From Chionis minor (Eukaryota > Chordata > Aves > Charadriiformes > Chionididae), in the NCBI GenBank assembly GCA_013398295.1, contig VZSF01017903.1:690062-754061 (forward strand): DNA of 64,000 nt, written 5' to 3'. Below, piece after piece: positions 25,695 through 37,579 of the stretch. Positions within the stretch are counted from its first letter, which is position 1, and the number at the start of each line of letters is the position of its first letter. The notes beneath the pieces were generated by a model. It was not told the DNA's origin, did no database searches, and saw only the letters and a program-made list of their open reading frames with translations. Made by a program: the position numbers and the translations under genes.

Positions 25695-26672
25695 CTGAGA
25701 ATTGAAAAAGGATTTGTTAATTTCACAAGCTGACAAAGATGGATTTATCACATAACAAACAGATACCACATACAGATTGACAAGACCTATGTCACATGAG
25801 GGGGAAAAACATCCCTGGACATCTCTCTGTCATGTTTCAAAAATCAAGAGCAACTTTCTACTCAGATAAATTTTGTGTAGTAAGAGCCTGGAATGGTATA
25901 TCTAAACTGGCTTGAAATATTTATGTTGCTTGTGCGTCTGCACAAGCAAATCAGTACTCCACCAGGCTGTTTCCACTAGCTGTTTTTGTTCCAGATGCTA
26001 AAACATAGCTTTCAGTCTCAAAACAAATGCTTGATGCTGGGATCTCAAAAGATCTAAAATTTGGGATATCGAATAAAGAACACTTGAGTCATTTGGCATT
26101 CTATATATTCCTGTCTCTGGAAGATAAATCTGTATGACTTCCAGAGTTTACAGTGTTCCTATAGCCTTGAAACTGCAACCTCCTGAGAAACAGCCTGTAC
26201 AACAGTATCCCCTTGGGAGGATTCAGTAACAGAAAACTCCGATGGTTTTTCCTCCAAATCCTACGCTTGCTATGTCTGATCTGTGCAACAAGCCCTAAGG
26301 TGTGCCTAGGGTCCCAACCTCCCAGCTGTTCAGACTGGCTCTGGTCCCTTCTGTCCTGCACAGCCAGGTTTTCTTCCCACCGAGACCAGTGTGAAGAGGA
26401 ATCTTCCAAGTCTAAACTTTAATATGTTGCAATGTGCCTAAAGCCTAACTCTTACTGACTTGTGATGAGTCACAGGATCCTATTTTAAAGATATTTAGAT
26501 TTATAAAAATGGAGAATGAGAGAGTTAATCAAAGTTGGCAATATTATTTCTATACCATGCAGGTACTTAGAATTAGTTATCTTATCATGAGTTCTAGGCT
26601 TTAGGGTACGCCTGGCGTGGCAAGCTAAGACAACCATGTTGATGCTTTAGTGAAAAGGCTTTTGATACTGAC
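25695..26672 (-). other. CLASP1: CLASP1 intron, 1.0 kb
   Basis: Nothing was recognised beyond the splice signals. Confidence 0.75.
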
Positions 26673-26751
26673 CTTCAGGTTTGGTGTTTGGGTCTGATCT
26701 ACAATAAACCTCATCAAAATGTTAAATTGTTGATCAAATGGAAAAGAATCC
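26673..26751 (-). CDS. CLASP1: CLASP1 exon w11, TOG3 HEAT repeat
   Basis: The 79-nt exon runs from acceptor ttggacag to donor CTGAAG|gtcagt. One base completes AG|G (Arg), then come 26 codons encoding DSFPFDQQFNILMRFIVDQT and QTPNLK. The DQTQTP loop precedes the next HEAT helix. DSFPFDQQ is the CLASP1 form, where CLASP2 as I recall has ESFPNDLQ. It leaves in phase 0. Confidence 0.97.
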
Positions 26752-27606
26752 CTGTCCAAAGAAAAAGGCAAAAATGTAATGAAACGTAATTTTTCAGGAC
26801 TAAATTAACTTGATACATTAAAGCTTACACAACAGGTTTCAGCATCTATCATGTTTTTCTTCTTATTAACTTTACCATCAAGCAGAGAAACTGCAAGTCT
26901 GATTATTGATTTAATACCACCAAGATCTGCTATATCAATACCTTTATACACTGTTACTCTATCTGCTCTCTATACACTTATGCAGCTCTTGGCACACCTG
27001 CCCATTCCTCCTTCATTTCAGGCTGCACTTTGTTTCCTTATCTGTAGTAGCAGACTGGTTCACCTTTTCCTCAGAGTTCCTACCTGGTTTTGATTTCTCT
27101 CCTATTTTTCCCTTCTCTATCCTATTTTCTCCTGGGTTACTACTACTTCTTTCTTAATTATCCCATTTCCATGACGAGCTGAACTTTATTGCAGAAGTGT
27201 CCTGTGCTGGACATCCTTAGAAAAGGACATTGACTATTTGCTATTTGAACACATGAAAGATGCTCTGAATTTTGCGGTCAAACACGATTCATATTCTGAA
27301 TGCTACAAATATATAATCAAAAAGAAAATTGATATCAAAGCATATGCACACTAAAAACGCAAATTAACGAAATTAATCAGTTACACATTTTAAATGTTGT
27401 GCTTTAAAGTTACCTATTTCAAAAAGGAGACAGGCCTTTTTAATTCAATGCTTGAAATATTGTGACATAACTTTGTTCTTTATTCTGGTATTCATCAAGA
27501 TTGAGCCCTCAAAATAAACGGCACTACTGGGTTTCTAAAATGTTCATCAGATCCCTTCCTGTGATCCTGAAAAGCCTCCTTAACATTTGCCATCTCAATA
27601 CTCTAC
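26752..27606 (-). other. CLASP1: CLASP1 intron, 0.9 kb
   Basis: AT-rich intron in which nothing beyond the splice sites was recognised. Confidence 0.75.
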
Positions 27607-27770
27607 CTGGTGACATCCAGAGCTTTTTGAACTTTCGCCTGCACAGACCCCAGCAAATCTGCTCCCATTTTCTTTAGCAACTGGGTCAGGAGAACAAAAA
27701 GCCAGTCCTGCAAGTCATCTTTATGAATGATGATGAAATCAACCAGGGTTTCCAGAAACATGCTGAAGAC
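27607..27770 (-). CDS. CLASP1: CLASP1 exon w10, TOG3 HEAT repeats
   Basis: The 164-nt exon runs from acceptor tttatag to donor ACCAG|gtagag, phase 0 in and 2 nt out. It encodes VFSMFLETLVDFIIIHKDDL, QDWLFVLLTQLLKKMGADLL and GSVQAKVQKALDVT. These are alternating amphipathic helices with the DDLQDWLFVLLTQLLKK block conserved in both vertebrate CLASPs. DFIIIHKDD is the CLASP1 form, where CLASP2 as I recall has DFIQVHKDD. The Trp and Leu positions form the HEAT-repeat core. Confidence 0.98.
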
Positions 27771-29372
27771 CTATAAACAAAGTAAAAGTCACAAAAAGGA
27801 ATACCCTGCACTTTAAATAAAAATAATTAGAGGGGAGGGGTTTACAGTCTGAGTTTCAGGATGATTTTGTTATAGAGAGTTTCATGAATGAATGATTTTA
27901 GTGACTACATTGCTCTGAAAATAGTATCAGACAAGACACGTCTAAAATGTGTCATATTAAAATACCACATGAAACAAGTGAAGGAAGGGGGTAGAATACA
28001 CTTACTCTCTGTTGTGAATTCCACAGCAAAGCAGGCCATGCAACAAAACAAACCACTCGTTAGCACACATAGTGATCAAGGCTGGTTGTTCAGATGCAGT
28101 TTGTAAACAGATAAAAGATGCATTCATTGAAAGTTTACATTTTCTTAAAACACAATCTCTTCTCAGCAGAGTTACTTAAAACAGTATATACCTTGGATCG
28201 GATCCAGTTTCCTCACTCAAAGTAACATACACTTACACATGTTTACATATCAGAAAGTTTACATATGTTTAACACTACAACTAGTGAGCTTGTGTCAGTA
28301 ATTCCATAAAAGCAGTGCAGATGACAGATCACTGCTGCCACAGAGTCCTGTGCACAATACTTGAATCCAGTGCACAATAAACCCTCACCTTACCAGGAAC
28401 TGGAAGCATTTTGTGCAAACCCATACCTACACCTTCACCCTTTCCACAACACATACTGAACCTTTGAGAACAAAAACATTAAGACCCAACTGCAAGGCAG
28501 GAACTGCCACTCTCAGCAAGGCCTGTGGGACAGCTGGTCCAGACAGTTACAGTCAAAAATGCACACTTTTGAGCAAGACCTGGGACAGGCGGCTATGCCT
28601 GCCCTGCGATTTTCCACCTGACGACCGTTTATTAAAACTGGTTTACCAAGTGGTCTGAAGTACAAATATTTGTACAGCTTATTCTTTCTCAAACTTTATT
28701 TAATTCAACAGCAGATGTTTTTACCCAGCAATTACTGGTTGCCCTCAACCAGCAAGCCTCCTCAGGCAAGGGCATGAAACTCCCTTTTTCCTCTCTTCCC
28801 GCTCCCACTTACCTGTCGACAGAAGACCACTGGGTCTGAACATGCCTATGGGCCCAACAGCCCCCTTTCCTAGCCCGCTTCTTCTAAAGAGATGTCTGTA
28901 AATTCATGCCACAGCCTTTAACTTCAAAGGTCAGTGTGATAAAGACAAAGCAGCTATATTAAAGATTTTCATTACGAGATCCAGAACAGTACGTTGGTGA
29001 GAATCCATACCGCTCCCAGGTGTACACAATACACAAGCCCCAGTGACCACGATGCTGAACTATGGCTTCGTGGACCTCACTCTACTGGGTACCACCAAGA
29101 CACTCCCTAGAGAAGTACAGATAAAACTGAAGCCCTCGCTCCAGGAGCTGACATCTGGAAGGCATTCTGACATCTGCTAGGCACTTCCTAGCAACCCAAG
29201 ACAGACTGAGACACATCCCTCCATTGTAAAACAGATAAAAATCAAGGAGACTTATAAATGCCAGTTTCCCCCAGCAGATAGCAGGGGGAGAAATACAAAA
29301 CGTTCATCCTGGAACAGTTTCAAATGTGCACACATGGTAATGTAAGAGTGAGCCAAGTCGTCGTGATCTTAC
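27771..29372 (-). other. CLASP1: CLASP1 intron, 1.6 kb
   Basis: No exon, repeat element or other structure was recognised. Confidence 0.75.
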
Positions 29373-29436
29373 CTTGCTGTGAGGGTCAGCAAACATGCGA
29401 GTAAATATTTCACATAGCCTTTTTAACTCGACTCGG
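29373..29436 (-). CDS. CLASP1: CLASP1 exon w9, TOG3 HEAT repeat
   Basis: The 64-nt exon runs from acceptor gtattttag to donor AGCAAG|gtaaga. One base completes AG|C (Ser), then come 21 codons encoding RVELKRLCEIFTRMFADPHS K. It forms the helix after the first TOG3 HEAT repeat. FADPHSK is the CLASP1 form, where CLASP2 as I recall has FADPHGK. It leaves in phase 0 and joins VFSMFLETL. I saw no alternative acceptor at the next exon. Confidence 0.97.
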
Positions 29437-30311
29437 CTAAAATACAAAAATAAAACATGGTATTAATGCTAAAGCTCTAGTTGCAGAAAAAAGTTAATAA
29501 ATATTAACAGATTAAAAACCTAACCTTCTTTATTTAAATGTTACTTAAATCACACTTTGAAAACTCTGTATCAAGATGTTCCAGTTTAACTGCCGGGATC
29601 CCAAGTGTTACATTAAGAAATCTAATAAACCTTTTAAAAATCATAAGCTAGACAGTTGTATTTTCTGCTGCTTCTATTTTTTTCCATATTATGGATTGCA
29701 GAAGAGAACTTGAATTGTGCACATTTGGGAGGTATTTACTTTTTGCCTGCATCAGGGTCGTTGCTCACTCAAACACAGGTCTTTTGCAGTCTAGGAACAG
29801 GTTTCTCAAGTCTGCTTTGTGTCAGGGAATTCAAATTTTCAAATAAAACCAGAACTTTCATATTGTTTGGGTATACAGTAATCCTAAATATTTTTGGTCT
29901 AAATTCTTGGTTGCTTCAGTAACCAAGTAATTTGGTCTCAGACAGCATTAACAGGTACAAGAACTGACTCCAAAGTCTGAGAGCAGACACATTGAGACAA
30001 ATATATAGAAAAGTAAGACAGATTAACAAGTGATGTGCCTAGTAAATCAGAAATAATTAAAATAAGGCACAAACTAAGTTCCTATTAGTAAGAGATTATT
30101 AGGTGCTTAGTAATGCTCTTTTTATGCAAGGGGAAAAAAGAATGATGTATAGGTGTCTTTCATAAGATACTGAGCCTGAGTCAAAGGCAGAACTGTTGGG
30201 TGTGAAAGCTCCTATTTGCAATGTATTAAGTCTTAGTTTTCCTGCAAGGCAAACTGCTAAAGAATGCAGAAGTTTTGCTTGTTTACTATGCAAACAAAAA
30301 CAGAGCAAGAT

Positions 30312-31081
30312 TTGGGAGGGAGTGTCAACCTGCTCGAGGGTAGCATGGCCTTACAGAAGGATCTGGACAGGCTGGATCAATGGGCCAAGGACAATGGTAT
30401 GAGGTTCAACAAGGCCAAGTGCCAGTTCCTGCACCTGGGTCAGTCACAACCACATCATGCAGCACCACAGACTTAGGGAAGAGCAGCTGGAAAGCTGCCT
30501 GGCAGAAAAGGAAGCCAGCAGGAGCAGGGAAGTGATTATGCCCCTGTACTCAGCACTGGTGAGGCCGTAGCTTGAGTGCTGTGTTCAGTTTTGGGCACCG
30601 CAGTATAGGAGAGACATTGAGGTGCTGGAGCACGTCCAGAGAAGGGCAACGAAGCTGGGGAGGGGTCTAGAGAACAGGTCTTATGAAGAGTGGTGGAGGG
30701 AATTAGGATTGTTTAGTCTGGAGAAGAGAAGGTTGAGGGGAGACCTTATCACTCTCTACAACTACCTGAAAGGAGGGTGTAGCGAGGTGGGGGTCAATCT
30801 CTTCTCCCAAGTAACAAGTGATAGGAAAAGAGGAAACAGCCTCAAGTTGCACCAGGGGAGGTTTAGAATGGGTATTAGGAAAAATTTCTTCACTGAAAGG
30901 GTCGTCAAGCATTGCAACAGGCTGCCCAGGGAAGTGGTGGAATCACCATCCCTGGAGGTATTTAAAAGATGTGGAGAGGTGGTGCTGAGGGACATGGGTT
31001 AGTGGTGGTTTCGGCAGTGTTAGGTTAATGGTTGGACTTGAAGACTTAAAGGTCCCTTCCAACCTAGACAATTCTATGATT
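30312..31081 (+). mobile_element. CR1 non-LTR retrotransposon, 3' part, internally deleted
   Basis: This is a 5'-truncated CR1 LINE, antisense to CLASP1. The left part encodes reverse-transcriptase C-terminal wording ([31 protein letters not shown]). The right part encodes [52 protein letters not shown] and LRDMG. The element ends in a CR1-type tail finishing attctatgat. Compared with the family as I recall it, a segment is missing around 30500-30525 (between the LAEK and REVIVPLYSALVRP segments), and a TAG stop replaces the His codon in VRPHLE. It is therefore dead. No target-site duplication is expected for CR1 and none was seen. Confidence 0.96.
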
Positions 31082-31100
31082 TAAGACAGTTAGGTAACAT

Positions 31101-31145
31101 TCACAGAATCAGAGAATCAGTTGGGCTGGAAGAGACCTGCACACT
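31101..31145 (-). mobile_element. CR1 3'-end fragment, inverted
   Basis: The plus strand reads tcacagaatcagagaatcag and then ttgggctggaagagacctgc. This is the reverse complement of a CR1 3' terminus (tandem attctgtgatt-like octamers and the ggtctcttccagccc box). It lies about 20 bp beyond the end of the larger CR1, facing it tail to tail. Only about 45 bp are recognisable. Confidence 0.8.
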
Positions 31146-33813
31146 ACAGATGCAATCAGGTATTTTTCACAATTATGGTGAAATCAGAGCAACTAGTCAA
31201 ATGCACATAGATTGCTCAGAGAAGAACTGTTTATATCTTGACTATAGGTACTCCCTTTTCAGAAAGACATTAATTCTACATACCACCAGCATATCCCCCT
31301 CTCTCTCAGAGCAGCGGCAAAGGACAGGCCAGAAAATACTAGTAGCCAGCAATCATTTTATGTCAGCTTGTTTATAAGTAACACAAGACATTTTTTCAAC
31401 TAAATCTATGCATGAAAGGCTGATTAAACTTTAAAAGGGCAGAAAGACAATGGTCTTAAGAGTTTGATGTAGAGGAAAAAGCCTTTGCAATGACGCCACA
31501 GCAAGCTGTCAGCCTCATTCAGGATGAGGCCGCACAGTCTCAAAACGACTACCCTGCAATGCTCCCCTGACTTCAGTGCAGACTGCAGCTCCCTGAATGA
31601 ACTCCTCTTTATTACTCTAATGGATTTTCTTTCTGGACAAAGGTTACATGAAGACAGCAAGTATAAGCTTGTCTCTCTCTCTAAAAGCTCACGGACCCAA
31701 GGTAACAAGGCAAATACTAAACTGAAACAGGCAGTGGAAGACTTGTTGGCCTTGTTTTATTGACAGGACCTTATGGGGAGTCCTTAAAGAACTACGCCAT
31801 GTGAAGCTGTATGAGACAAAGAGGACAGGTCATCACCACATCACTTTGCATGCACCTCCACATGGATAGCAAATCCCAGCTAACGTAAGAGCAGCCACCT
31901 TTCAGTTCAAGTACTAAAGAAAACCTAGCCACATCACTGCCTTGTTTTTATACTTGCTATACCACAACAGAAGATATCAGGTTTAATTAGAAGACAGACT
32001 TGCCCCTTGGACTAATGACCTTGATGATGTTCTGCAAGTTGCCGTGGGAACAAACAGGGTGATAAAATCTAATCATTAGAACAGGCACCAGATCAACCCT
32101 GAACCAAGGAGGAAGGAGACCAAAAGGAAACATGATCTAGAACTAAAAACCAGTATCAAATTAAAAAAATAATTCTGCAGGGGCGTAGTTCTGGGACAGG
32201 TTTATAAACTATTCAGGATGAAAGCTAAGTAAACATGCTAGCTTGAAGGACTAGTGACAGCAGTACAGTTCAAACGCTGCAACCAGCAGGGTTGAAAACA
32301 ATAGTGGAATTCTACTGGCATTTCTGCTAAGAGCTACTGATCTGGATAAACAGCTCATCACCCAGCCTTCTTAGCGTTTCCTCCCTTGAACTACCCCCAA
32401 CAGCACTCAAAACCTTGGTCATAATCCTCACACACCTTTGTGGCAAAACTGAAAGTCTCACTCGACTTTTTCATGCAAGTACATAAGGTGCCAGAGTCTT
32501 TCCAGACAGTTCATTAAAATAAAGAAAAAAGAACAGCATGCATGTGGGAACTATCTTTTAAAAGACTCGTAAATAGACCACATCAAAAAGCATCTCAAGA
32601 TCTAGAGACTCTAACTACCTATATATTAAAAACCTGTAGCACTTCCCACTTAAGGACTGTACCACATCATGTGAAGTGCTAAAATATTTTCACCGTGGCA
32701 AGAGAATAATCTTTCCAGGCCTGCTCTCAGTACATTTTCAGTCAACCTAACATGAACCATCAAATATTTTCAGCCAGGATGAAGGCCTTTTAAAATGAAA
32801 ACAATTGTGCTAGTCCAAGGAGGTAGGCCATAGACCATACCACAACAACAACTTATAAACTTGGTCATAATTTAAGTACATAATATTCATAACAGGAAAA
32901 TAAAAATGCAGCTATTTGTGAACACTATCTTCAAAGGAGCCAAAAGGTAAACAGCTTGTTTCCAAATACTTTCACCATAAACTAAGGGTGAAAAGCCTGC
33001 GGCCTGAGAGCCAGCTGACTTTAGTTAACGTGACCTGTGGCCATATCAAGTTTCCACATGACTATTGGGTAATTCCAAGATTTGTTTTAATGTACGACAT
33101 GCAAGGGTGTTTGAAGGGTTTATGTGGCTTTCAACAAGGGAATAAGGTCTGCCTCTCCTACCATAAGCAAAGTTTCAGAGTTGGTACACCTACTTTATTG
33201 CTTTAAGAGACTTCCTTCTATATTATAAACAACACCATTTATAGAAGACTCAAGTTTCTGATAGAAGATTTTAAGAGCTGCAAATAATATATGTAATTAA
33301 GCCTAACACAGCCTTCATGGAGTCAAAGTACACTCAACACACTGAGAGCATCGTCTGATGTCATCTTTGAAACACACACACACCCTGAGCCATTTTACAA
33401 TAAGTATAGCATTTGCTTCACCAACTCAGTTGCTGGGGAAAGAAGGTATTGAAGGTTCAACCAGACTAATGTAAAAAGGGTATCACCCTTTGAGTGCATT
33501 TACATTGCCATCATTGTGGGAAATCTCACTGTGCTGCAACAAACACCGACCACTGGACATCTTCAGAAGACAGAGGAAGCTTAAGAGATGACAGCATGCT
33601 TACCTTAGTCCCATCTACATTACTGCTACAAGTTTAACACAAATTATTCTGATGACATAGCAGAATTTTTTCCAAAAGTAAAGTCCCACATTGTGGAGAC
33701 AAAGCTTTCACAGCTGTGAAAGAGACTGTCTACATAAGGCAGGTAAATTTTAATGACTTATGACTATAGCCATCTCTCACGAATGACTGAAACTATAAAA
33801 CTATCAAGGTCAC

Positions 33814-34058
33814 CTCAGTGTCCGCTGGCTTTTCAGTAAGTTCTGAAGACCTATGAGTCCCTCTTTCCTTTCAGACCAGTTGGAGCTGGCACAGTGGTTC
33901 AGGACCTCAGCCACATCTTCAGTCTGCCGCAGGTAGTGTGGAATGCCACCATTCCTGGAACCATAGGAGCGCTCCGAGCAAGCGCTTGATGCATCGCTGT
34001 TAGCGTCGTCATCAGAGTACATCCCATAGGGTTCATATCTTCTTCGCACTGGCTTTTT
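33814..34058 (-). CDS. CLASP1: CLASP1 exon w8, start of TOG3
   Basis: The 245-nt exon runs from acceptor ttttccag to donor CTGAG|gtgacc. It enters in phase 0 and leaves with 2 nt. It encodes KKPVRRRYEPYGMYSDDDAN, then a Ser-rich stretch (SDASSACSERSYGSRNGG), then HYLRQTEDVAEVLNHCASSN and WSERKEGLIGLQNLLKSQRT. The last part is the first HEAT repeat of TOG3, with the family's invariant SNWSERKEGL turn. YEPYGMYS and GGIPHYLRQ are CLASP1 forms, where CLASP2 as I recall has YESYGMHS and SIPTYMRQ. TOG3 contributes to microtubule rescue and catastrophe control. Confidence 0.98.
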
Positions 34059-34976
34059 CTGGAAAAGGGGAAACTCTGACTTAGTAAGTTTATAGTTACA
34101 TCAATGCTGAAGAAAAACATTCTATCCATAATCACTAAAAGGAAGGCTAATGCTATTGTTATAGTGACATAAGTGTTTTAAAGACGTCACTAAGCACTGC
34201 CTGCTTACCCCTCACAGCAGAGCAAGACAGATCCCATTGGCTTCAATGAGACTATTTGAGTGACCGAGGGGAGCAGGGCCTGCCATCCCCAGCATGAAAG
34301 CGAGACACTTATGCCCACTGGTAGTGAAATCATATACTGTTTTATTGTCAATAACGGTCAGTTCCATTGTTACAGATTCTATGATGATACAACCTCTACT
34401 TGAAGAAAAAAAAAGGATAAGGAAGAAAGAGCTGAAGGAATCTGTGCTGGCATGCACAGTCACTTTGATATTGATAATGAAGTGACTCTAGAAATGCACT
34501 GGGATACAGGAGATGACAATTTCTCTGTTAGTTTGGGCTAGAATTTTTCTAGAGGCTGCTGAGGGAGTTGAATACTCAAATCCCACTCCTTTCCACAGCA
34601 TGGCATTAGAGGACCTAATTCCCCTAAGTACATCTTTGACAACCTCAACCCTTACAGAAGAGGTATTAGAATAATTACAGTAGCAAAACAAATTGCATAC
34701 CATACTGCAAACCAAACTTTTAGGTGAACCATAACAGAATAGGAATGATGAGACAATATAGGCAATCTTTTGTTGTTACATTCTAAAGTGTTTGGTACAG
34801 AATTCCTTCCAGTGTCCAGTCCTGCAGTTCTTGGATTTGAGAAGCCAGCAGTTTTGCTTCCACTAGGACTGCAGGACTGAAGCATAGAAATTAACTCAAG
34901 TGCAGTATCATGGGCGTTAGCAACAGAGTGGGGAAAGTTGGAAAGTAGAAATAAAAAGTCAAGAAAGCACTAGTAC
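34059..34976 (-). other. CLASP1: CLASP1 intron, 0.9 kb
   Basis: Nothing beyond the splice signals was recognised. There is a short A run near 34405-34413. Confidence 0.75.
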
Positions 34977-35000
34977 CTTGCTCCTGGAGTCTCCTAACAG
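34977..35000 (-). CDS. CLASP1: CLASP1 exon w7, 24-nt microexon (LLGDSRSK)
   Basis: The 24-nt exon lies between acceptor tgcctacag and donor AGCAAG|gtacta. It is in phase 0 on both sides and encodes exactly L-L-G-D-S-R-S-K. It sits between VADAL and KKPVRRRYEPYG. Family isoforms carry LLGDSRNK or LLGDIRTK at this point, as I recall, so position, phase and sequence agree. Skipping it joins DAL directly to KKPV without a frame change. A TGC triplet lies 6 nt upstream of the exon. It adds one acidic and two basic residues at the entry to TOG3. Confidence 0.9.
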
Positions 35001-37475
35001 CTGTAGGCAGGAAAATATTGAAGTGTGGGAAAAAGCATAGAGAATTATGTCAGAAGCTTATGTAGGGTTTGTTTTTGCAACAAAAATGTATAGCAAATGT
35101 GTCTTAGCAAATTAAAAAAAATACAGTTTATGCAAAATAAAAGTGGGTATAATAACGCCTGGCTATCTCCTAACTGCTGCACTACCTTTATGCCCTACAA
35201 TTTCCATTAGGGAGCCTGGAATTGAGATTATCTGTTAGAAAGTTTTTAAATGACAGATCTATATACAGCACCTCTTTGCTTACTTTCCAGAAACGCTGCT
35301 CTGGAAGATACCAGAGTTTTTGGTAATGATTTATTTCCCCACACGTTATCAGTAGCATTTGATTTTAGAGACTCAGAAAGAAATTCTGATGTCAGGAAAC
35401 CACTATCTACAGTACAGCACATTTAATCAACTTCACTTAACCAAGTTCTCTTTCAACTCGCAGTTTTTGAAGCTTAGCCTCTTTTAAGACTCCCTGTCTC
35501 ACACATCTGGCTTAAAGGCCTTGCTTAACACCGAAGTTTCCATCACCCTCTGAGCTCTTCTGACAGATCTGAGCACTGATTCCCAGTATAGACACTGTGG
35601 GTTTAGACCAAGTCCAGCTCCCAGACAGAAGCAGTAGATACAACAGGATTTGTACACAGGGAATGGAGGTCACAAAATGGTCCACTAATGTTTTGTTTAA
35701 ATTGAGTACTTGGCTGAAGCCATCTCTGGAGAAGTTCTTTTTATTTCCTACTCCAGGGAAAAAAATATTGCTCTGAAAACAAGGCTGCTGGCACTGCATT
35801 ACTCTCTCAAAAGAAGTCTGAACAGAGTTTTAAATTGCCTGTTGTGAGAAGACAACCAAGGGAAAAAAACAAATTGGGGTGGTGGGAAAGAAGGGACAAC
35901 AAGATGGCATTCCATCCCCTGAAGTCATACAAATTCAGATTAATCAGCGAAGTCAGCAGTACCACATAGTTTCCAGCTAGACTTAAGGATTTCCCTTTTG
36001 CATGTTCAACCCTTTAAGATTTTAACATTCCAGTATAATGTTATTTCATTTAAAGGAGCAGAAAATTTAAAAGGGAAGTCTGTAAGTCTAGCTGAAGATT
36101 AAGTCACACCCAAAAAGAGATCTCGGCGATCAGCAGTAAACTGAAACATCATGACTCTCTCTGCCCTATGGAAACCTGTATTCAGCAACTGCTCACATTC
36201 AGGGATACAGCCTGATTTCATTCACACTGGCAAAATTTCACCTGTAGTTATGCCCTGGACTGCTCTGATGGCAAATTTGAGGTGCTGAGAGCAGAAATTA
36301 GCTCACAAACTGTTGTACTTGGTAATGAAAATGCCCACTAATGATTTGGTCCACTAAATGCAAGAGCATCATCTATTATACACTGTCCTACCTGATTATT
36401 CACAAATATTTCTTTTAATGGAAAGGTGGTTTTTGTAAACATTGACATTTCTCTAGGAGTACTCTAATAATCATCTAGAAATGGAGGTGACATGAGCTGG
36501 GTGATAATCAAATATAAAAAGGAAAATGTTAGCCATCCCTAGGGAAAATGGATGAGGAAATGGAGAAAGGACATCTATCACAAACTCTGGGGACACAGCT
36601 CATTCTCCATAAAGAGCGAACTGAGATACCTGTCTCAAGATACATCAGGAAATCCTCCCCTCAGCTCCAGAGCTGGAAAAGACTCAAGGTACACTGATAC
36701 CCAGCTAATGCTGAAGAATGATCGCTCCTGCCTCTACACATCCTCTCCCACACACATACTGAAGGTAAATACAAAGGCTTATCTTAATGCTTTTCTTCTG
36801 AAGAGCAGAGAATATTTACTGGGTTCCAGCTGAGAGATACTACAGTACAGTAACATTATACAGGACAATAAAATTTTAAAAAGTGACAAATTTCCTTGGA
36901 AATGCACTGCGTGTTTGAAAGTACTGGCAGCAAACTACACAAATGGACTTCAACTTAATTGCACAAGATGGTGCTGACTACAGGCAAGCCAAGTTATGAG
37001 CTGATCCGAGCATGCAGCCAGGTGCAAATAACACAGGGCAGGAACTTGTGAAGTTCTCAGTTCTTGCAGAAACCTGATCAGGAATCGACACTAAACAGAG
37101 AACAGTGTTTTTCTGACAAAGCCTTCGTGCAGGCTGGTGGAAATCTCTGACCCCACAGATGCTGAGCACCCCTACAGTGCCACGTTTGTGCTCTGGCAGC
37201 CAAGTGGAAGACAAACAGCTGATTCAACCCATCCTGCAGCTCTAGCACTGAACCACAGTCGTCTGTTTAGTAACAACTGTGGAGAACTAACATGGAATAA
37301 GGAAACAAATATTGCTGCCAATATGCCCAAAAACAAAACAGCAAAAGGTAACTAACACTATAGCATCAGACACTGGCACAATCAGAACAAAGCTACACAG
37401 AAAGAGGAGAATGTACGTACAGGTAACTTTAAGCCACTTTCCGGTGTCGGAAGCATTTTGTATTTTCCCTCTTAC
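35001..37475 (-). other. CLASP1: CLASP1 intron, 2.5 kb
   Basis: No further exon or interspersed repeat was recognised. The last 50 nt before microexon w7 are pyrimidine-rich and carry TGC at 35007-35009. Confidence 0.75.
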
Positions 37476-37579
37476 CAGTGCATCGGCCACAGCAGCCTCC
37501 AGATCTGTGCTTGTGCTCAGGACTCGCATGGTATTCACAGAAGCAGGCATCCTGCCTGGCTGTCCGAGTCCAAACCGGT
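37476..37579 (-). CDS. CLASP1: CLASP1 exon w6, linker before TOG3
   Basis: The 104-nt exon runs from acceptor ttgtgcag to donor GCACTG|gtaaga. Its first 2 nt complete G|AC (Asp), and it ends on a codon boundary. It encodes RFGLGQPGRMPASVNTMRVL, then STSTDLEAAVADAL. The segment links the EB-binding region to TOG3. STSTDLEAAVADAL matches CLASP1, where CLASP2 as I recall has NTGSDVEEAVADAL. Because the exon ends in phase 0, it can join either microexon w7 or exon w8. Confidence 0.96.

Larger units (their letters stand above)
29437..33813 (-). other. CLASP1: CLASP1 intron, 4.4 kb, with CR1 insertion
   Basis: It contains the CR1 LINE tail at 30312-31081 on the plus strand and a second CR1 3'-end scrap in the opposite orientation at about 31101-31145. 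A short (CA)n lies near 33371-33382. The remainder shows nothing recognisable. Confidence 0.8.

Noticed and set aside
25312..25698. 128-codon Trp/Phe/Val-rich open frame on the plus strand resembling membrane segments
   Set aside because: The hydrophobic run is produced by the G/T-only tract, and the rest is antisense to exon w12.
30264..31002. Open frames with reverse-transcriptase wording as a host gene
   Set aside because: They belong to the broken CR1 LINE, which has a stop within the conserved VRPHLE motif and an internal deletion.
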